A stretch of 64,000 nt of DNA from CAZUYC01 sp964624475 (GCA_964624475.1 CAZUYC010000001.1:48166-112165); one strand, 5' to 3'; positions 42,667 to 51,923 are shown, counted from the first letter of the stretch. Notes: a model not told the origin generated them from the sequence alone. Numbers and translations: made by a program.

Positions 42667-44268
42667 CTAGCCGCGCGGCACCAGGATTTCCAGATCGCCG
42701 AAGCGCGCGGCCGGCGCGTAGCGCTCCTCGAGCAGACGCCGGAGCTCGGGAAACTCCGCGAGCGCGGCCGCGCTGTCGCGCGCGTCGCCGGTCACGGCCG
42801 GCAGCGGGTCGCCGCGCACCAGGACGACGGCGGCGGGCGGGGTTGCCGCGAGCTCGCGCAGGAGCCGCGGCCGGTGCTGCGGCGCCGACCAGGGGCTGCG
42901 CAGCGGCGCGTTGTAGACGTAGCGCGAGGCCGGGCGGCGCCCCGCCAGGTCGTAGATCACGGGCTCGAAGCCCCAGACGAAGATCGCGCCGTCCGGCGGC
43001 GTGTGGCGCGCGATCCACGCGGCGGCCTCGCGGTTCGCCCGGGCGTCGACGTCGTCGCCGCTGTGCAGGCGATCGGCGACCTCGCTCCAGCGGTCGCGAT
43101 CGAGCCAGGCGCCGAGGCGCGCCGGCGTGCGCGCCCAGAACGGGCGCACCGAGGGGAGCCCCGGCACCTCGATGCGCGCCAGGAGTGCCAGCGCCAGCGC
43201 GATCCCGACGAGGGCCGGCGCGCTCGCGCGCGCGCGCAGCCAGAGCTTCCAGTAGCCGATCCCCGCGACGAGGCCCGTGAGCACGATCGCGGGCGCGAAG
43301 TGGTAGCCGAAGAACTTGGCCTGGAGGGCGACGCCGAAGAGCGTCGCCGCGACGACCGCGAGGACGTGCGCCAGCATGCGGCGCTCGCCCGGCGCGAGCG
43401 GCGGGAACGCCAGGCAGAGCCCCACGCCGAGCACGCCGAAGGGCGCGAGCGGCGAGAGCCACCAGGCGAAGGCGCGCGCGAGTAGCCGCGCGGGGCTCTC
43501 GCCGGCGAGGCCGAGGGCCGTGTAGCGGGGCGCGAAGCCGAGCAGGGCCTCGGCGAGGTCGCCGACGGCGCCGTGCGCGTGGAGCCACGCGAGGGCGATC
43601 GCCGGGAGGAGCGCGCCACCGGCCAGGCCCGCGACGACGAGCGCGGCGGCGCGGCGCAGGCGGCGATCGGCCGGACGGCCTCCCGCGGCGACGGCGAAGG
43701 CGAGGCTCACCGCGAGCCCGGCGCCGAGCGTGGGCTTGCCGAGCGCCGCGGCTCCGTAGAGCAGGCCGGCGGCGAAACAGCTTGTCGCTGCCTTCCCGGT
43801 CGGATCGCTCGGCCCGACCGCCGTCGCGAAGACGAGGGCCCAGGCGAGTGCCACCGCGGCGAAGCCCTCGGGCTGCGCGGTGTTCCAGTACTCGAGCGGC
43901 ACGTAGCCGAGGATCGCGACCGCCGCGCCGAGCAGGCCCGGCGCGGCGCGGCCCACGCCTCGCCGGCAGAGGATCGCGAAGGCCGGAGCGAGCGAGAGGA
44001 GCGCCAGCGCCTCGACGACCCGGATCGCGACCGGCGCGCGGCCCAGGGCCGCGCGTGCGAGCGCGAAGACCAGGTGGATCCCCGGAGGCTTGAAGTCCCA
44101 CGCGTCGCGGTACGGGGCGCCGCCCTCGAGGATCGCGGCGGCCACCACCGCGTAGATACCCTGGTCGCGCCCGTAGCCGAAGGCCAGCAGCTGCGCGAGC
44201 AGAAAGAGCGCGAGGGCTCCCGCGAGCGCGAGGAGGGTACGGTCCGCGCGCGCCCGAGCCGGCGTCAT
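42667..44268 (-). CDS. GT-C (ArnT/PMT-like) polyprenyl-phosphate glycosyltransferase (533 aa)
   Basis: The ATG at 44268 overlaps the stop of the upstream gene (ATGA). The first luminal loop holds GYGRDQGIYAVVAAAILEGG and PYRDAWDFKPPGIHL, the acidic signature of dolichyl/polyprenyl-phosphate mannosyltransferase-like enzymes. About ten hydrophobic helices follow, then a soluble C-terminal domain (about 400-533). It transfers a sugar from a lipid carrier on the periplasmic face. The long 918-aa frame reading through from 45423 is an artefact of the GC-rich overlap. Confidence 0.85.
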   Translation of the reverse strand: MTPARARADRTLLALAGALALFLLAQLLAFGYGRDQGIYAVVAAAILEGGAPYRDAWDFKPPGIHLVFALARAALGRAPVAIRVVEALALLSLAPAFAILCRRGVGRAAPGLLGAAVAILGYVPLEYWNTAQPEGFAAVALAWALVFATAVGPSDPTGKAATSCFAAGLLYGAAALGKPTLGAGLAVSLAFAVAAGGRPADRRLRRAAALVVAGLAGGALLPAIALAWLHAHGAVGDLAEALLGFAPRYTALGLAGESPARLLARAFAWWLSPLAPFGVLGVGLCLAFPPLAPGERRMLAHVLAVVAATLFGVALQAKFFGYHFAPAIVLTGLVAGIGYWKLWLRARASAPALVGIALALALLARIEVPGLPSVRPFWARTPARLGAWLDRDRWSEVADRLHSGDDVDARANREAAAWIARHTPPDGAIFVWGFEPVIYDLAGRRPASRYVYNAPLRSPWSAPQHRPRLLRELAATPPAAVVLVRGDPLPAVTGDARDSAAALAEFPELRRLLEERYAPAARFGDLEILVPRG

Positions 44269-45602
44269 GCGGCGGCGGACGCCGCGGACGCGCCGGCCGC
44301 CGCGTGGCGCGCGCGCCGCAGGCGCAGGCACTGCGCGAGGAGGAGGAGGCCTCCCGCCAGCAGGTAGGACGCGAGCGGGCTCGCGGGGCCGCGGGCGAGC
44401 GCCACGAGGGCCTCGACGTCGTGGCTCAGGAGTGTGTACGCGACGCCGAGCAGGATCGCTCCGCCGCGCCCGCGCGCGGTCGCGAGCGTGCGCGGCAGGG
44501 CCACGGCGAAGACGGCGAGCGCGATCCCGTAGTGGTGCTCCCAGGCGATCGGCGCCGCCATGCTCGCCGCGAGAGCGGCGACGAAGAGGTCCTCGAGCTC
44601 GGCCCCCCGCGCGTCGCCCCGGCGGTAGCCGAGCGCCAGCCAGGCGAAGGCGAGCCCGCCCGCGAGCGTCACGGCGTGCACCCATGGGTGGTAGGGCGCG
44701 AGCGCAGCCGGCGACCAGCGGAGCGGATCGCCGGCGCCGACGAGGCGGTGGGCGAGGCCGTTCAGCGACTGGTTCGGCTGGAAGATCTCGCCGCGCTCCG
44801 CGACGTGCGCGAGCAGGCGTGCGTAGTCGCCGAAGTGGGCGAGGCCGTGCAGCAGGCCGGACGCGGCCGCGAGGAGCCCGAGGGTCGCCCCGAAGGCGGC
44901 CGTGAAGCGCGCGTGGCGGCGCACCAGTCCCCAGAGCCCGAGCAGAGCGAGCGTCGGCTTGAGCGCGCAGGCGAGGCCCGCCAGCGCGCCGGCGAGCGCG
45001 GGGCGGCCCGCCATCCAGGCGAGCACGAGCCCGGCGAAGAGCAGATCGACGAAGGTCTGGAGCTGCCCCAGGTAGAGGCCGCGCACGAGCGGGTAGAAGG
45101 TCGCCGCGAGAACGAGGGCGCAGGCGGCGCGCAGCGCCGCGTCGAGGCGGCCCGCCGGCGCCGTCGCGGGCGACTCGGCGCCGGCGCGCAGCAGGAGCCA
45201 CGCCAGCAGGACGGCGGTCGCGGCGGCCGCGAGTCGCGCGAGGCGGTTCAGCGCGGCATCCGAGACGGCGCCCGGGCCGAAGGCCGCGCGCAGCGCCGCG
45301 AGCGGCAGCAGGCTCGACGGGGGGTACTGGAACTTGATCCCGCGTTCGAAGAAGAGGGCCTGATAGACGGGCTTCGCGCCCGGCGCGTCGAGGTGCGCGA
45401 GCGCCATCCGCATCGGCCGCCACGAGTCGTCGAACCCGACGCCGCGCAGCGCCGCCCGCGCGTAGTCGAGCGCCGTCACCTCCTGCCCAGCCAGCCGCGC
45501 GAGACCCAGATCCAACAACGCATTCGCCAGAAAGAACGCCAGCAGGCTCAGCGTGAGCCCGGAGATCCGCCGGCGATTCGACCCCTCACCTTCCACGGCC
45601 AA
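44265..45602 (-). CDS. GT87/DUF2029 membrane glycosyltransferase (445 aa)
   Basis: The ATG at 45602 starts an 11-helix membrane protein with the family motifs FQYPPSSLLPLAAL, RGLYLGQLQTFVDLL, ACALKPTLALLGLWG and NQSLNGLAHRL. These match DUF2029 (GT87), polyprenyl-phosphate-mannose-dependent transferases. It overlaps the GT-C enzyme by 4 nt, so both work in one pathway, perhaps decorating a surface lipid or polysaccharide. Confidence 0.87.
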   Translation of the reverse strand: MAVEGEGSNRRRISGLTLSLLAFFLANALLDLGLARLAGQEVTALDYARAALRGVGFDDSWRPMRMALAHLDAPGAKPVYQALFFERGIKFQYPPSSLLPLAALRAAFGPGAVSDAALNRLARLAAAATAVLLAWLLLRAGAESPATAPAGRLDAALRAACALVLAATFYPLVRGLYLGQLQTFVDLLFAGLVLAWMAGRPALAGALAGLACALKPTLALLGLWGLVRRHARFTAAFGATLGLLAAASGLLHGLAHFGDYARLLAHVAERGEIFQPNQSLNGLAHRLVGAGDPLRWSPAALAPYHPWVHAVTLAGGLAFAWLALGYRRGDARGAELEDLFVAALAASMAAPIAWEHHYGIALAVFAVALPRTLATARGRGGAILLGVAYTLLSHDVEALVALARGPASPLASYLLAGGLLLLAQCLRLRRARHAAAGASAASAAA

Positions 45603-45619
45603 AGCCTATCGCGGCCGCT

Positions 45620-45690
45620 GCTTCGCAAGCGAAGCGCGCAGCGGGCCGGAGCTCCTGTGGAGCTCGGCCCAGGCGAGCGGAGTAAATCAG
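45620..45690. terminator. Two hairpins with REP-like tail between nlpD and the GT87 gene
   Basis: Bases 45620-45635 form GCTTCGC-AA-GCGAAGC. Bases 45643-45655 (GGGCCGGAGCTCC) pair with 45659-45670 (GGAGCTCGGCCC) around TGT, with one bulge. The flanking GCGCAGCG and AGGCGAGCGGAG resemble the tail of the repeats at 12173 and 52961. There is no T-run. It may separate the nlpD and glycosyltransferase transcripts. Confidence 0.5.
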
Positions 45691-45739
45691 GAGAATCCGC
45701 TGTGGCCGAAGACGTGCCCCACCGGATCAGCAGGATCCA

Positions 45740-46435
45740 TCAGGGCAGGTACACCAGCGGATCAAGCGCGAGCCGTTCGCGGCGGATCTCGAAGTGCAGA
45801 TGCGGGGCCGAGGCGTTGCCCGATTCGCCCACCTGCGCGACCGGCTGCCCCTTTTCCACGAACTCGCCCGGGCGCACGAGGTTGCGGCGGTTGTGCGCGT
45901 ACACGGTCGCGTAGCGCCCGGCGTGTTTCACGATCACCACGTTGCCGTAGCCGCCGAGCTTCCCGCCGCTGTGGATCACCCGGCCCGCCTCCGCCGCCAG
46001 GACCTCCTCGCCCTCGCGCGCGGGGATGTCGATCCCCTCGTGGTGGTCGCGGCCGCGCGCGCCGAAGGGCGAGCTCACCCGCCCCGGGAGGGGCCATTCG
46101 AAGCGGAGGCTCGTGTCGCGCAGCGCGATCTCCCGGCTCCCCGCCGGCAGGCTTCGCGCGACGAGCGGGACGAGCGGTGCCTCGGGCGGCCCGCGGCGGG
46201 TCCCCGGCACGCGCAGCTCGTGACCGACCTCGAGCGCGCGCACGTCGTCGATGTCGTTGGCGCGGATCAGCCGATCGACCGGGACGCCGTAGTGGAGCGA
46301 GATGCGGTAGAGGTTCTCGCCGGGGCGCACGACGTGCACGACCTCGTTCCCGCCCGGGGTCGACGCGCAGGCGGCAGCCCACAGGGAGAGCGCCGCGAGC
46401 GCGCCTCGCCCCGGCGAACGGCCGAGCGCGAGCAC
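45740..46435 (-). CDS. nlpD: NlpD-like LysM/M23 lipoprotein (231 aa)
   Basis: A GTG at 46435 gives a lipoprotein signal with LWAAACAST. LysM follows (VVHVVRPGENLYRISLHYGV, about 31-75), then an M23 domain (about 120-231) with GRDHHEGIDIPAREGEEVLA and HLHFEIRRERLALDPLVYLP. The zinc ligands look largely present (HHEGIDI, HLHF), so activity is possible, unlike E. coli NlpD, which is a degenerate activator. It directly follows pcm as in the classical surE-pcm-nlpD-rpoS order. A 16-nt direct repeat (46408-46423 and 46441-46456) overlaps its signal-peptide codons and the pcm stop. Confidence 0.87.
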   Translation of the reverse strand: MLALGRSPGRGALAALSLWAAACASTPGGNEVVHVVRPGENLYRISLHYGVPVDRLIRANDIDDVRALEVGHELRVPGTRRGPPEAPLVPLVARSLPAGSREIALRDTSLRFEWPLPGRVSSPFGARGRDHHEGIDIPAREGEEVLAAEAGRVIHSGGKLGGYGNVVIVKHAGRYATVYAHNRRNLVRPGEFVEKGQPVAQVGESGNASAPHLHFEIRRERLALDPLVYLP

Positions 46436-46455
46436 GCCGCGCCCCGGCGAACGGC

Positions 46456-47124
46456 CTAGGCGGCCCACCCGTGGGCCCCCACCAGGTCGACGAAGCGGCA
46501 GCGCCCGATCACCTCGCGGTGGAAGGCGCCGTCGCCCCCGCGCTCCACACGCACCAGACGCTGCTCCTTGCGGCCGCCGAAGGGCCCGACGAGCCTCCCG
46601 CCGGGCCGGAGCTGCTCGAGGAGCGGGCGCGGCACCCCGGGCCCGCCGGCCGCGACGACGATCGCGTCGTAGGGGGCATCCGCCGGCCGGCCGAGCGAGC
46701 CGTCTCCGAGGTAGACGACGACGTTCGAGACGCCGAGACGGTCGAGCGCGCGGCGCGCGACCGCCGCCAGGCGTCCCACCCGCTCGATCGAGACGACGCG
46801 GGCCGCGAGGCGCGAGAGGATTGCCGCCTGGTAGCCCGAACCCGTACCGACATCGAGCACCGTCTCGTGGCCCTCCAGGGCCAGCGCCTGCGTCATGGCG
46901 GCCACGACGCCCGGCGCGGAGATGGTCTGCCCCTCGCCGATCGGGAGCGCCACGTCGTGGTAGGCGCGGCCGCGCAGCGCCTCGGAGACGAGCAGGTGGC
47001 GCGGGACGTCGCGAAACGCCTCCAGGACGCGCGGATCCGCGATGCCTCTCGCGGCCAGGCGCTCGACCATGCGCCGGCGCAAGAGCGCGCACTCGGACAG
47101 ACCCGCGAGGCGCGAGCCGGCCAT
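46456..47124 (-). CDS. pcm: Protein-L-isoaspartate O-methyltransferase (222 aa)
   Basis: The ATG at 47124 (GAGGGGATGG context) gives MAGSRLAGLSECALLRRRMV. PCMT motifs are FRDVPRHLLVSEALRGRAYH, LPIGEGQTISAPGVVAAMTQ, VLDVGTGSGYQAAILS and IVVAAGGPGVPRPLLEQL, GGRLVGPFG. It repairs isoaspartyl residues with S-adenosylmethionine in the cytosol. Followed by nlpD 20 bp downstream. No surE or rpoS is seen in the window. Confidence 0.95.
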   Translation of the reverse strand: MAGSRLAGLSECALLRRRMVERLAARGIADPRVLEAFRDVPRHLLVSEALRGRAYHDVALPIGEGQTISAPGVVAAMTQALALEGHETVLDVGTGSGYQAAILSRLAARVVSIERVGRLAAVARRALDRLGVSNVVVYLGDGSLGRPADAPYDAIVVAAGGPGVPRPLLEQLRPGGRLVGPFGGRKEQRLVRVERGGDGAFHREVIGRCRFVDLVGAHGWAA

Positions 47125-47271
47125 CCCCTCACCCCCGGGGGCCGAGCTTAGGGGAAGCCGCCCGGGCTGCAACCGCGGCGGTCGGGGTCCTGGGCGGGCT
47201 CGCGCCCGGCGGCCCGAGCGCCCGGGCGAACCGGGGCGAGGCCGGCCTCGAGCACGCGCCGCTCGGCCGGG

Positions 47272-47455
47272 CTAGCCCGCATGTCTCACCAGGGCGCGTA
47301 GCGAGGCGGCGCAGATGCCTGTCCTGGCGCGAGATCGCGACCGAGGGAAGCGCAGGCGTAGCCGGCGCTACGCCGAGCACCCGCAGGGAGCGATCTCGTG
47401 CCAGGGCGGGCAGATGCGTCGCCGCAGTAGCGCCCTGGTGAGAAATGCGGGCTAG
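47272..47455. repeat. 184-bp imperfect inverted repeat (MITE-like or large hairpin)
   Basis: The left end CTAGCCCGCATGTCTCACC (47272-47290), continuing AGGGCGC, is complementary to the right end (...GCGCCCTGGTGAGAAATGCG, GGCTAG) with one mismatch in the first 25 bp. The pairing continues with small gaps through AGATGC and CTGGCGCGAGATCGC against GCGATCTCGTGCCAG. In the centre is GGCGTAGC-CGGC-GCTACGCC. The right end overlaps the stop codon of the 47452 gene. No ORF fits inside. The outline resembles a MITE-type or REP-type element. Confidence 0.8.
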
Positions 47456-47766
47456 TGCTGTCCCAGCGGATCGATGAACGTGTAGCGGAAGGGGTTCGCC
47501 ACCAGCAGCTGGAAGGGCCGCCCGACATCGGTCGGCCGCGTCAGGCCCACCACCGCCGCCGCCGGCACGAAGAGCCCCGTGCCGACCGCCGTCAGCACGA
47601 GCCCTATGGGCCGCAGCACGAAGGCGTCGAGCAGGACGGGCGTCTCCCTCTGGGTGGCCTCGAGGCCCTCGTCATCGAAGGTCCCCGCGGCGGCGGACCC
47701 GACGGATCCGAGCAGCAGCGCGACCGCTGCGAGCGCCGCGACGAACGAACGAACCGGCTCACGCAT
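47452..47766 (-). CDS. Small exported hypothetical protein (104 aa)
   Basis: The ATG at 47766 (GAGGGTTCCC upstream) starts a signal peptide (to GSAAAG). The mature part has one amphipathic or membrane segment (FVLRPIGLVLTAVGTGLFVP) and ends FQLLVANPFRYTFIDPLGQH. The final (V)xxPFRYTFxxPLG pattern recurs in short envelope proteins of Gram-negative bacteria. Its stop lies inside the right end of the inverted repeat, so the last codons may be influenced by that element. Confidence 0.7.
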   Translation of the reverse strand: MREPVRSFVAALAAVALLLGSVGSAAAGTFDDEGLEATQRETPVLLDAFVLRPIGLVLTAVGTGLFVPAAAVVGLTRPTDVGRPFQLLVANPFRYTFIDPLGQH

Positions 47767-47847
47767 GGGAACCCTCCCCGAAGGACTCCCCCGCCCTATC
47801 GGAGGGGCGGGGGCCGAAATGAAGCCCGGACCCAGGCCGGGGGGAGC

Positions 47848-49206
47848 TCAAGTCTCCTCGCCTTCCGCGGGCCGGCCGGCGGGCACGAGGCGCGCGGGGT
47901 AGCCGTCCGCCTCGAGATCGTCCCCGAAGTCCGTCTCGAGAAGGGCCTGCTCCGCCGCGCGCTGGACCCGTTCCTTCTCGCCGTCGCTCCCGAGGCCGGC
48001 CGGCGCCCAGGCGCAGACCCGGTCGCGGCCCGCCCGCTTCGCCGCGTAGAGCGCTTCGTCGGCCAGGCGCAACAGGGTGTCGACGTCGTCGCTGTCCATC
48101 GGCCACACGGCGACGCCGCCGGACACGGTCACGCGCCCCGACGGCTGCTTCTCCGCGTGCGGGAAGGCGGTCGCGGCGATCAGGCGGCGGATCCGCCCGG
48201 CGGCCCTGAGCGCCTCCTCGCGGTCGACGTTGGGCATCACCATGAGGAACTCTTCGCCGCCCCAGCGCGCCACGAGCTCGTCTTCGCGGATGTTCTCGCG
48301 CAGGATCTGGCTCAGCTCCTTGAGCAGCTCGTCGCCCGGCAGGTGGCCGTTCGTGTCGTTGTACTTCTTGAAGTGGTCGATGTCGAAGAGGAAGAAACCG
48401 AGCGTGCGCGGGCCGGGATCCCCGGTGAGGAGCTCCTGCACGCGCTGGAGCAGGTGCGTGCGGTTCGGGAGCCCCGTGAGGCCGTCGGTCTTGGCGAGGA
48501 GCTCCTGTTGCTTCAGCACCGTGGCGCTCGTGATCACGACCGAGGTGATGAGCGCGATCGTGCGCCCGATCTCGCGGCAGTGCGGAATCGGGCGCTCGCA
48601 GGGGCCGATCAGGATCACGCCGATCGTGCGGCTGCCGTTCGTGACCGGCATGCAGAGCGAGAAGCCCTTCTCCGGGACGCCCTGGGCGAGATGGGTGCCG
48701 CGCACCACCCCGCTCTCGAAGCGCATGTCCTCGGGCGTGTAGGGGAGCTGCTTCACGGCCGTCCAGCCCACCACGCCCTCCCCCGTCTTGAGGCGATGGC
48801 CCACCGCGAACTCGCTCTCCCCCCGAGCGGCGGCCGCCACGAGCCCATCGCGGCCCGCCCGATAGAAGACGCTGTAGAGGGGCTGGAACACCTCCTGCAC
48901 GAGGTCGAGGGCCTTCTCGGGGATCTGGCGCAGTTCGCGCGTGGCCGACAGGCGCTGCGCGATCTCGGGGATCTCGACGATCGAGCGCTCGAGCTGGCGG
49001 CAGCGGCTCTCGGTGCTCTCGAGGCGCGCGCAGAGCTCCTCCGCGGCGCGCCGCTGCTGCTGCACCGTCTGGTCGACGCGCGAGAGGTGCTGCTGGAGCT
49101 TGCGCAGCCGAGCGTCGCGCGACGCGGCTGCCACCCGGTAGCCGAGCAGCGCCGCGAGGGCCGTCACCGCCACGAGATAGCCGACGAGCTCGAGGGACGA
49201 GAACAA
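47848..49206 (-). CDS. Diguanylate cyclase, TM-coiled coil-GAF-GGDEF (452 aa)
   Basis: The ATG at 49206 leads to one membrane helix (about 8-27), a coiled coil (about 30-80), a GAF-like domain (about 90-235) and the cyclase (about 240-405). The active site is RWGGEEFLMVMPN with metal Asp in LGFFLFDIDHFKKYND. The product-inhibition site five residues before GGEEF reads REDE instead of RxxD, so feedback inhibition may be altered. It makes cyclic di-GMP at the membrane in response to a signal sensed by GAF. A charged tail follows the domain. Confidence 0.93.
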   Translation of the reverse strand: MFSSLELVGYLVAVTALAALLGYRVAAASRDARLRKLQQHLSRVDQTVQQQRRAAEELCARLESTESRCRQLERSIVEIPEIAQRLSATRELRQIPEKALDLVQEVFQPLYSVFYRAGRDGLVAAAARGESEFAVGHRLKTGEGVVGWTAVKQLPYTPEDMRFESGVVRGTHLAQGVPEKGFSLCMPVTNGSRTIGVILIGPCERPIPHCREIGRTIALITSVVITSATVLKQQELLAKTDGLTGLPNRTHLLQRVQELLTGDPGPRTLGFFLFDIDHFKKYNDTNGHLPGDELLKELSQILRENIREDELVARWGGEEFLMVMPNVDREEALRAAGRIRRLIAATAFPHAEKQPSGRVTVSGGVAVWPMDSDDVDTLLRLADEALYAAKRAGRDRVCAWAPAGLGSDGEKERVQRAAEQALLETDFGDDLEADGYPARLVPAGRPAEGEET

Positions 49207-49411
49207 GCGCCGGGCCTCTCCGCCTGCCGCGGCGGGCCCCGGGGCGCCCGCGTGGCCTTCGGGAGCTGATCGACCCGACGCGACCCCGGCTGAACCCCCA
49301 GAAGGGTGAGAAGCGTTCTCTCCGGCCAGACCCCGGGGCCGGGCCTCGAGTCCGCGTTCACACCCCCCGCAGCGGTCGGCCGCAGGCGCGGGGGAGCCGG
49401 GCCGCTGCCGC

Positions 49412-51184
49412 TCAGGGCTCCCTCAACCACCAGAGCTGCGAGCCGTCGTCGAAGCGCTCCCTTCTTCGGATGGGCAGCACACCCTCGACGTAGCGCTGAT
49501 ACGGCTCGTCGGGCGCGGAAGGATGCACCACGACGGCGTCGATGCCGAAGCGCGCAAAGAAGGAGGCGCCCTCCGAGCGATCCCGGAGGAAGACCTCTTT
49601 CGACATGCGTTGGGGCTGCAGCAGGGTGCCGATCACCGGTGCCGCCAGCACCGCCTGCCACTTCTCGGGCGGCAGGCGCGAGACCGCTGCGCTCACGATG
49701 GGATGACCGTGTACGGTCTGGGCGAAGATCTGCCCGTTGTCGAACCAACCAACGCCCGACTGGCCGTCGCGCACCCCGGGCGGGACGTCGAGAACGGCGA
49801 AGGAGCCGGGCACCTCCGCGAGACGCCGGTAGGCCGCAGCGACCTGCGTCGAGAGCAGCGGCAGCGGCAGTGCCGCGTACTCGAAGGCGAGTAGCGCCAG
49901 CACGGGCCAGCGCACCCAGTGGCGCCGGAGCCGTTGCCAGCCGGCTCCGGCGAGCAGCCCGAAGCCCAGCATGGCGACGACCATGTGTCGTCCCGGCGCC
50001 CGCGCGAAGCGCACCAGCGGTAGCTGCCCCAGGAGCAGGGTCGGCAGCGGGATGCCGGTCTCCGTGCCGTAGAGCTTCAGCTGGCTTCCCAACGAGAGCA
50101 CCCAGAAGCCGAGGGCTACGGCGAGCGAGAGTCGCAGAGGCCGCGGCGCCAGCGGGCCGCGGAGGCAGCCGAGGATCACGAGTCCGATCACGGAGAAGCC
50201 GACGTACGCCGTCGTCTCCTGGGGCGTGAACAGCCCCGGATGGAGACGCTCGTACAGGTCGTGCAGGGGCGCGGAGAGCAGCGGGTGCGTGAAGCTGGGC
50301 ACCGCGAAGCCGATCAGATCAACCGAGTAGAGCCCGAAATCGACGAGCTGGGCCGATTCATCCGGGCGAGGACCGCGTTCGCCGAGGAAGGCCCAGAGCA
50401 GCGGAGCGATCCCCACGAGCGTGATCACCGCGGCCACCGCGAGAGCGCGCAGCATGGCCGGCCGCCACACACGGCGAGCGTCGACCGCCGCCGCGACCCC
50501 CAGCAGCTCGACACCGTAGACGCAGTAGTACTGCGAGCTGTACGCGGCAGCGACGAACAGCAGCCCGAGCCCCACCGCATGCCGCAGGCGTGCTGCCGGC
50601 TCGCTCGCGAGTCGTAGCCACACGAGCAGCATCGCCGGCAGCCAGTAGGTCGCCATCAGCTCGAAGTGCCCGGCGTACAGATGGGCGAAGGCGACCGGAG
50701 AGAAGGCGTAGATCGCCCCCGCGAGCCGCGCTCCCGCGCGCTCCAGGCCGAGCTGGCGAGCGAGCGCGAAGGTGCAGACGCCGGCCGCGATCAGACCGAG
50801 GAGCAGCAGCGAGTTCTGCGCCGCGGCCAACGACAGGAACGCCAGCAGGGGCAGGGCCACGAGTCCATGCAGCGGCGCCAGCGTGTGGTGCCAGAGATTC
50901 ACGCCGAACGGATGCAGGAGAAACTGACAGCGGAAGGGGTCCTGGCCGAGCTCGATCAGCGCGTGACGAAACCACCACAAGTTCCACAGGTTCAGCAGGG
51001 ACTCGGGATGGATCTTTCGAGAGCCCCACCACTGCCAGGCGGGCACGTGATCGGAGAAGTGGAGTGCCAGCGGCCAGGTAGCGACGAGAGCGAGGGCGGC
51101 GTAGAGGCCCGCGACCGCGCCGAGCTCGCCGAGCCACGTCCGGCGGGTTCGCTCGGGTACGGCAGGGTCAGCGATGCGTCGCAC
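49412..51184 (-). CDS. Membrane glycosyltransferase-like protein (590 aa)
   Basis: I chose GTG 51184, preceded by GGAGCAGGAG; the frame is open further upstream without homology. The protein has about 12 helices. The first loop contains PESLLNLWNLWWFRHALIEL and GQDPFRCQFLLHPFGVNLW, and a C-terminal soluble tail (about 480-590) ends LRRRERFDDGSQLWWL. This matches the YfhO-like/GT-C type of uncharacterised membrane glycosyltransferases. It is divergent from the sigma-factor gene. Confidence 0.8.
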   Translation of the reverse strand: MRRIADPAVPERTRRTWLGELGAVAGLYAALALVATWPLALHFSDHVPAWQWWGSRKIHPESLLNLWNLWWFRHALIELGQDPFRCQFLLHPFGVNLWHHTLAPLHGLVALPLLAFLSLAAAQNSLLLLGLIAAGVCTFALARQLGLERAGARLAGAIYAFSPVAFAHLYAGHFELMATYWLPAMLLVWLRLASEPAARLRHAVGLGLLFVAAAYSSQYYCVYGVELLGVAAAVDARRVWRPAMLRALAVAAVITLVGIAPLLWAFLGERGPRPDESAQLVDFGLYSVDLIGFAVPSFTHPLLSAPLHDLYERLHPGLFTPQETTAYVGFSVIGLVILGCLRGPLAPRPLRLSLAVALGFWVLSLGSQLKLYGTETGIPLPTLLLGQLPLVRFARAPGRHMVVAMLGFGLLAGAGWQRLRRHWVRWPVLALLAFEYAALPLPLLSTQVAAAYRRLAEVPGSFAVLDVPPGVRDGQSGVGWFDNGQIFAQTVHGHPIVSAAVSRLPPEKWQAVLAAPVIGTLLQPQRMSKEVFLRDRSEGASFFARFGIDAVVVHPSAPDEPYQRYVEGVLPIRRRERFDDGSQLWWLREP

Positions 51185-51353
51185 ACGAGGCTCCTGCTCC
51201 ACCCCCCGAACCGACCATGGCGGGAACGATACAGCCGCGCCCCGAGCCGCGGCTCCGCGGAGCCGGAGCACCGGGACAGGCGCTTCTCCGCCGTCCGAGG
51301 AGCCTCGGGCGGCTCGTGCGGCGCCACGGGGCGCCGCGTTGCACAATCCGCTC

Positions 51354-51923
51354 GTGACCCAGGTACCGGTGCGCTGGTTCGAGCTCCTGCGCCGGCTGAC
51401 CGACGCCGGAGACCTCGCGGGCCAGAAGAACGCCTTTGCCGAGCTCTACTCCCTCACGGCGCGCTGCCTCGGCCCGAGGGCCTGGCGAAACCTCTCCCCC
51501 GACGAGCGCGAGTCGCTCGTGGGCGAGTGCGTGGTCCGCTTCGTCGAGCTCTACCGGGAGCAGCGCCTCAGCGAGGCGACGTTTCCCGGGCTCGTGAAAA
51601 CGCACGCGACCCGGCGCTACCTCGACCTGCTCCGGCGCCGGAAGCACCGGGCGCGAGAGGACGCGGAGCTCCCCGAAGACCTGCAGGATCCCGCGCCGAC
51701 GGCGGCAGCCGACGAGCGGATGGACGCCGAGGCCGAGCGCCAGGCGTTGCACAAGGCACTCGCCGAGCTCGACGGAAAGCAGCGACAGGTGCTGGACCTG
51801 CGCTACGCGGAGGGTCTCACCCGCGCCGAGATCGCGAAGCGCCTCGGACTCGGCAGCGGACAGGTGCGGACCCTCGAGGCGAACGGCTTGATCCAGCTCA
51901 GGATTCTCATGTCCGGCAAATGA
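51354..51923 (+). CDS. ECF-like sigma-70 family RNA polymerase sigma factor (189 aa)
   Basis: A GTG at 51354 begins VTQVPVRWFELLRRLTDAG. Region 2 is about 20-90 (RWRNLSPDERESLVGE-like RAWRNLSPDERESLVGECVV and FPGLVKTHATRRYLDLLRRR). Region 4 is LDLRYAEGLTRAEIAKRLGL, GSGQVRTLEANGLIQLR. Between lies an acidic linker. The gene precedes a membrane protein with one helix and a protease, so it probably directs an envelope-stress or extracellular regulon. Its own promoter would be in 51185-51353. Confidence 0.85.
   Translation: MTQVPVRWFELLRRLTDAGDLAGQKNAFAELYSLTARCLGPRAWRNLSPDERESLVGECVVRFVELYREQRLSEATFPGLVKTHATRRYLDLLRRRKHRAREDAELPEDLQDPAPTAAADERMDAEAERQALHKALAELDGKQRQVLDLRYAEGLTRAEIAKRLGLGSGQVRTLEANGLIQLRILMSGK

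Noticed and set aside
46408..46456. 16-nt direct repeat at the pcm-nlpD junction as a recombination site
   Set aside because: Short, tandem-like and in frame with the nlpD signal peptide; probably local slippage.
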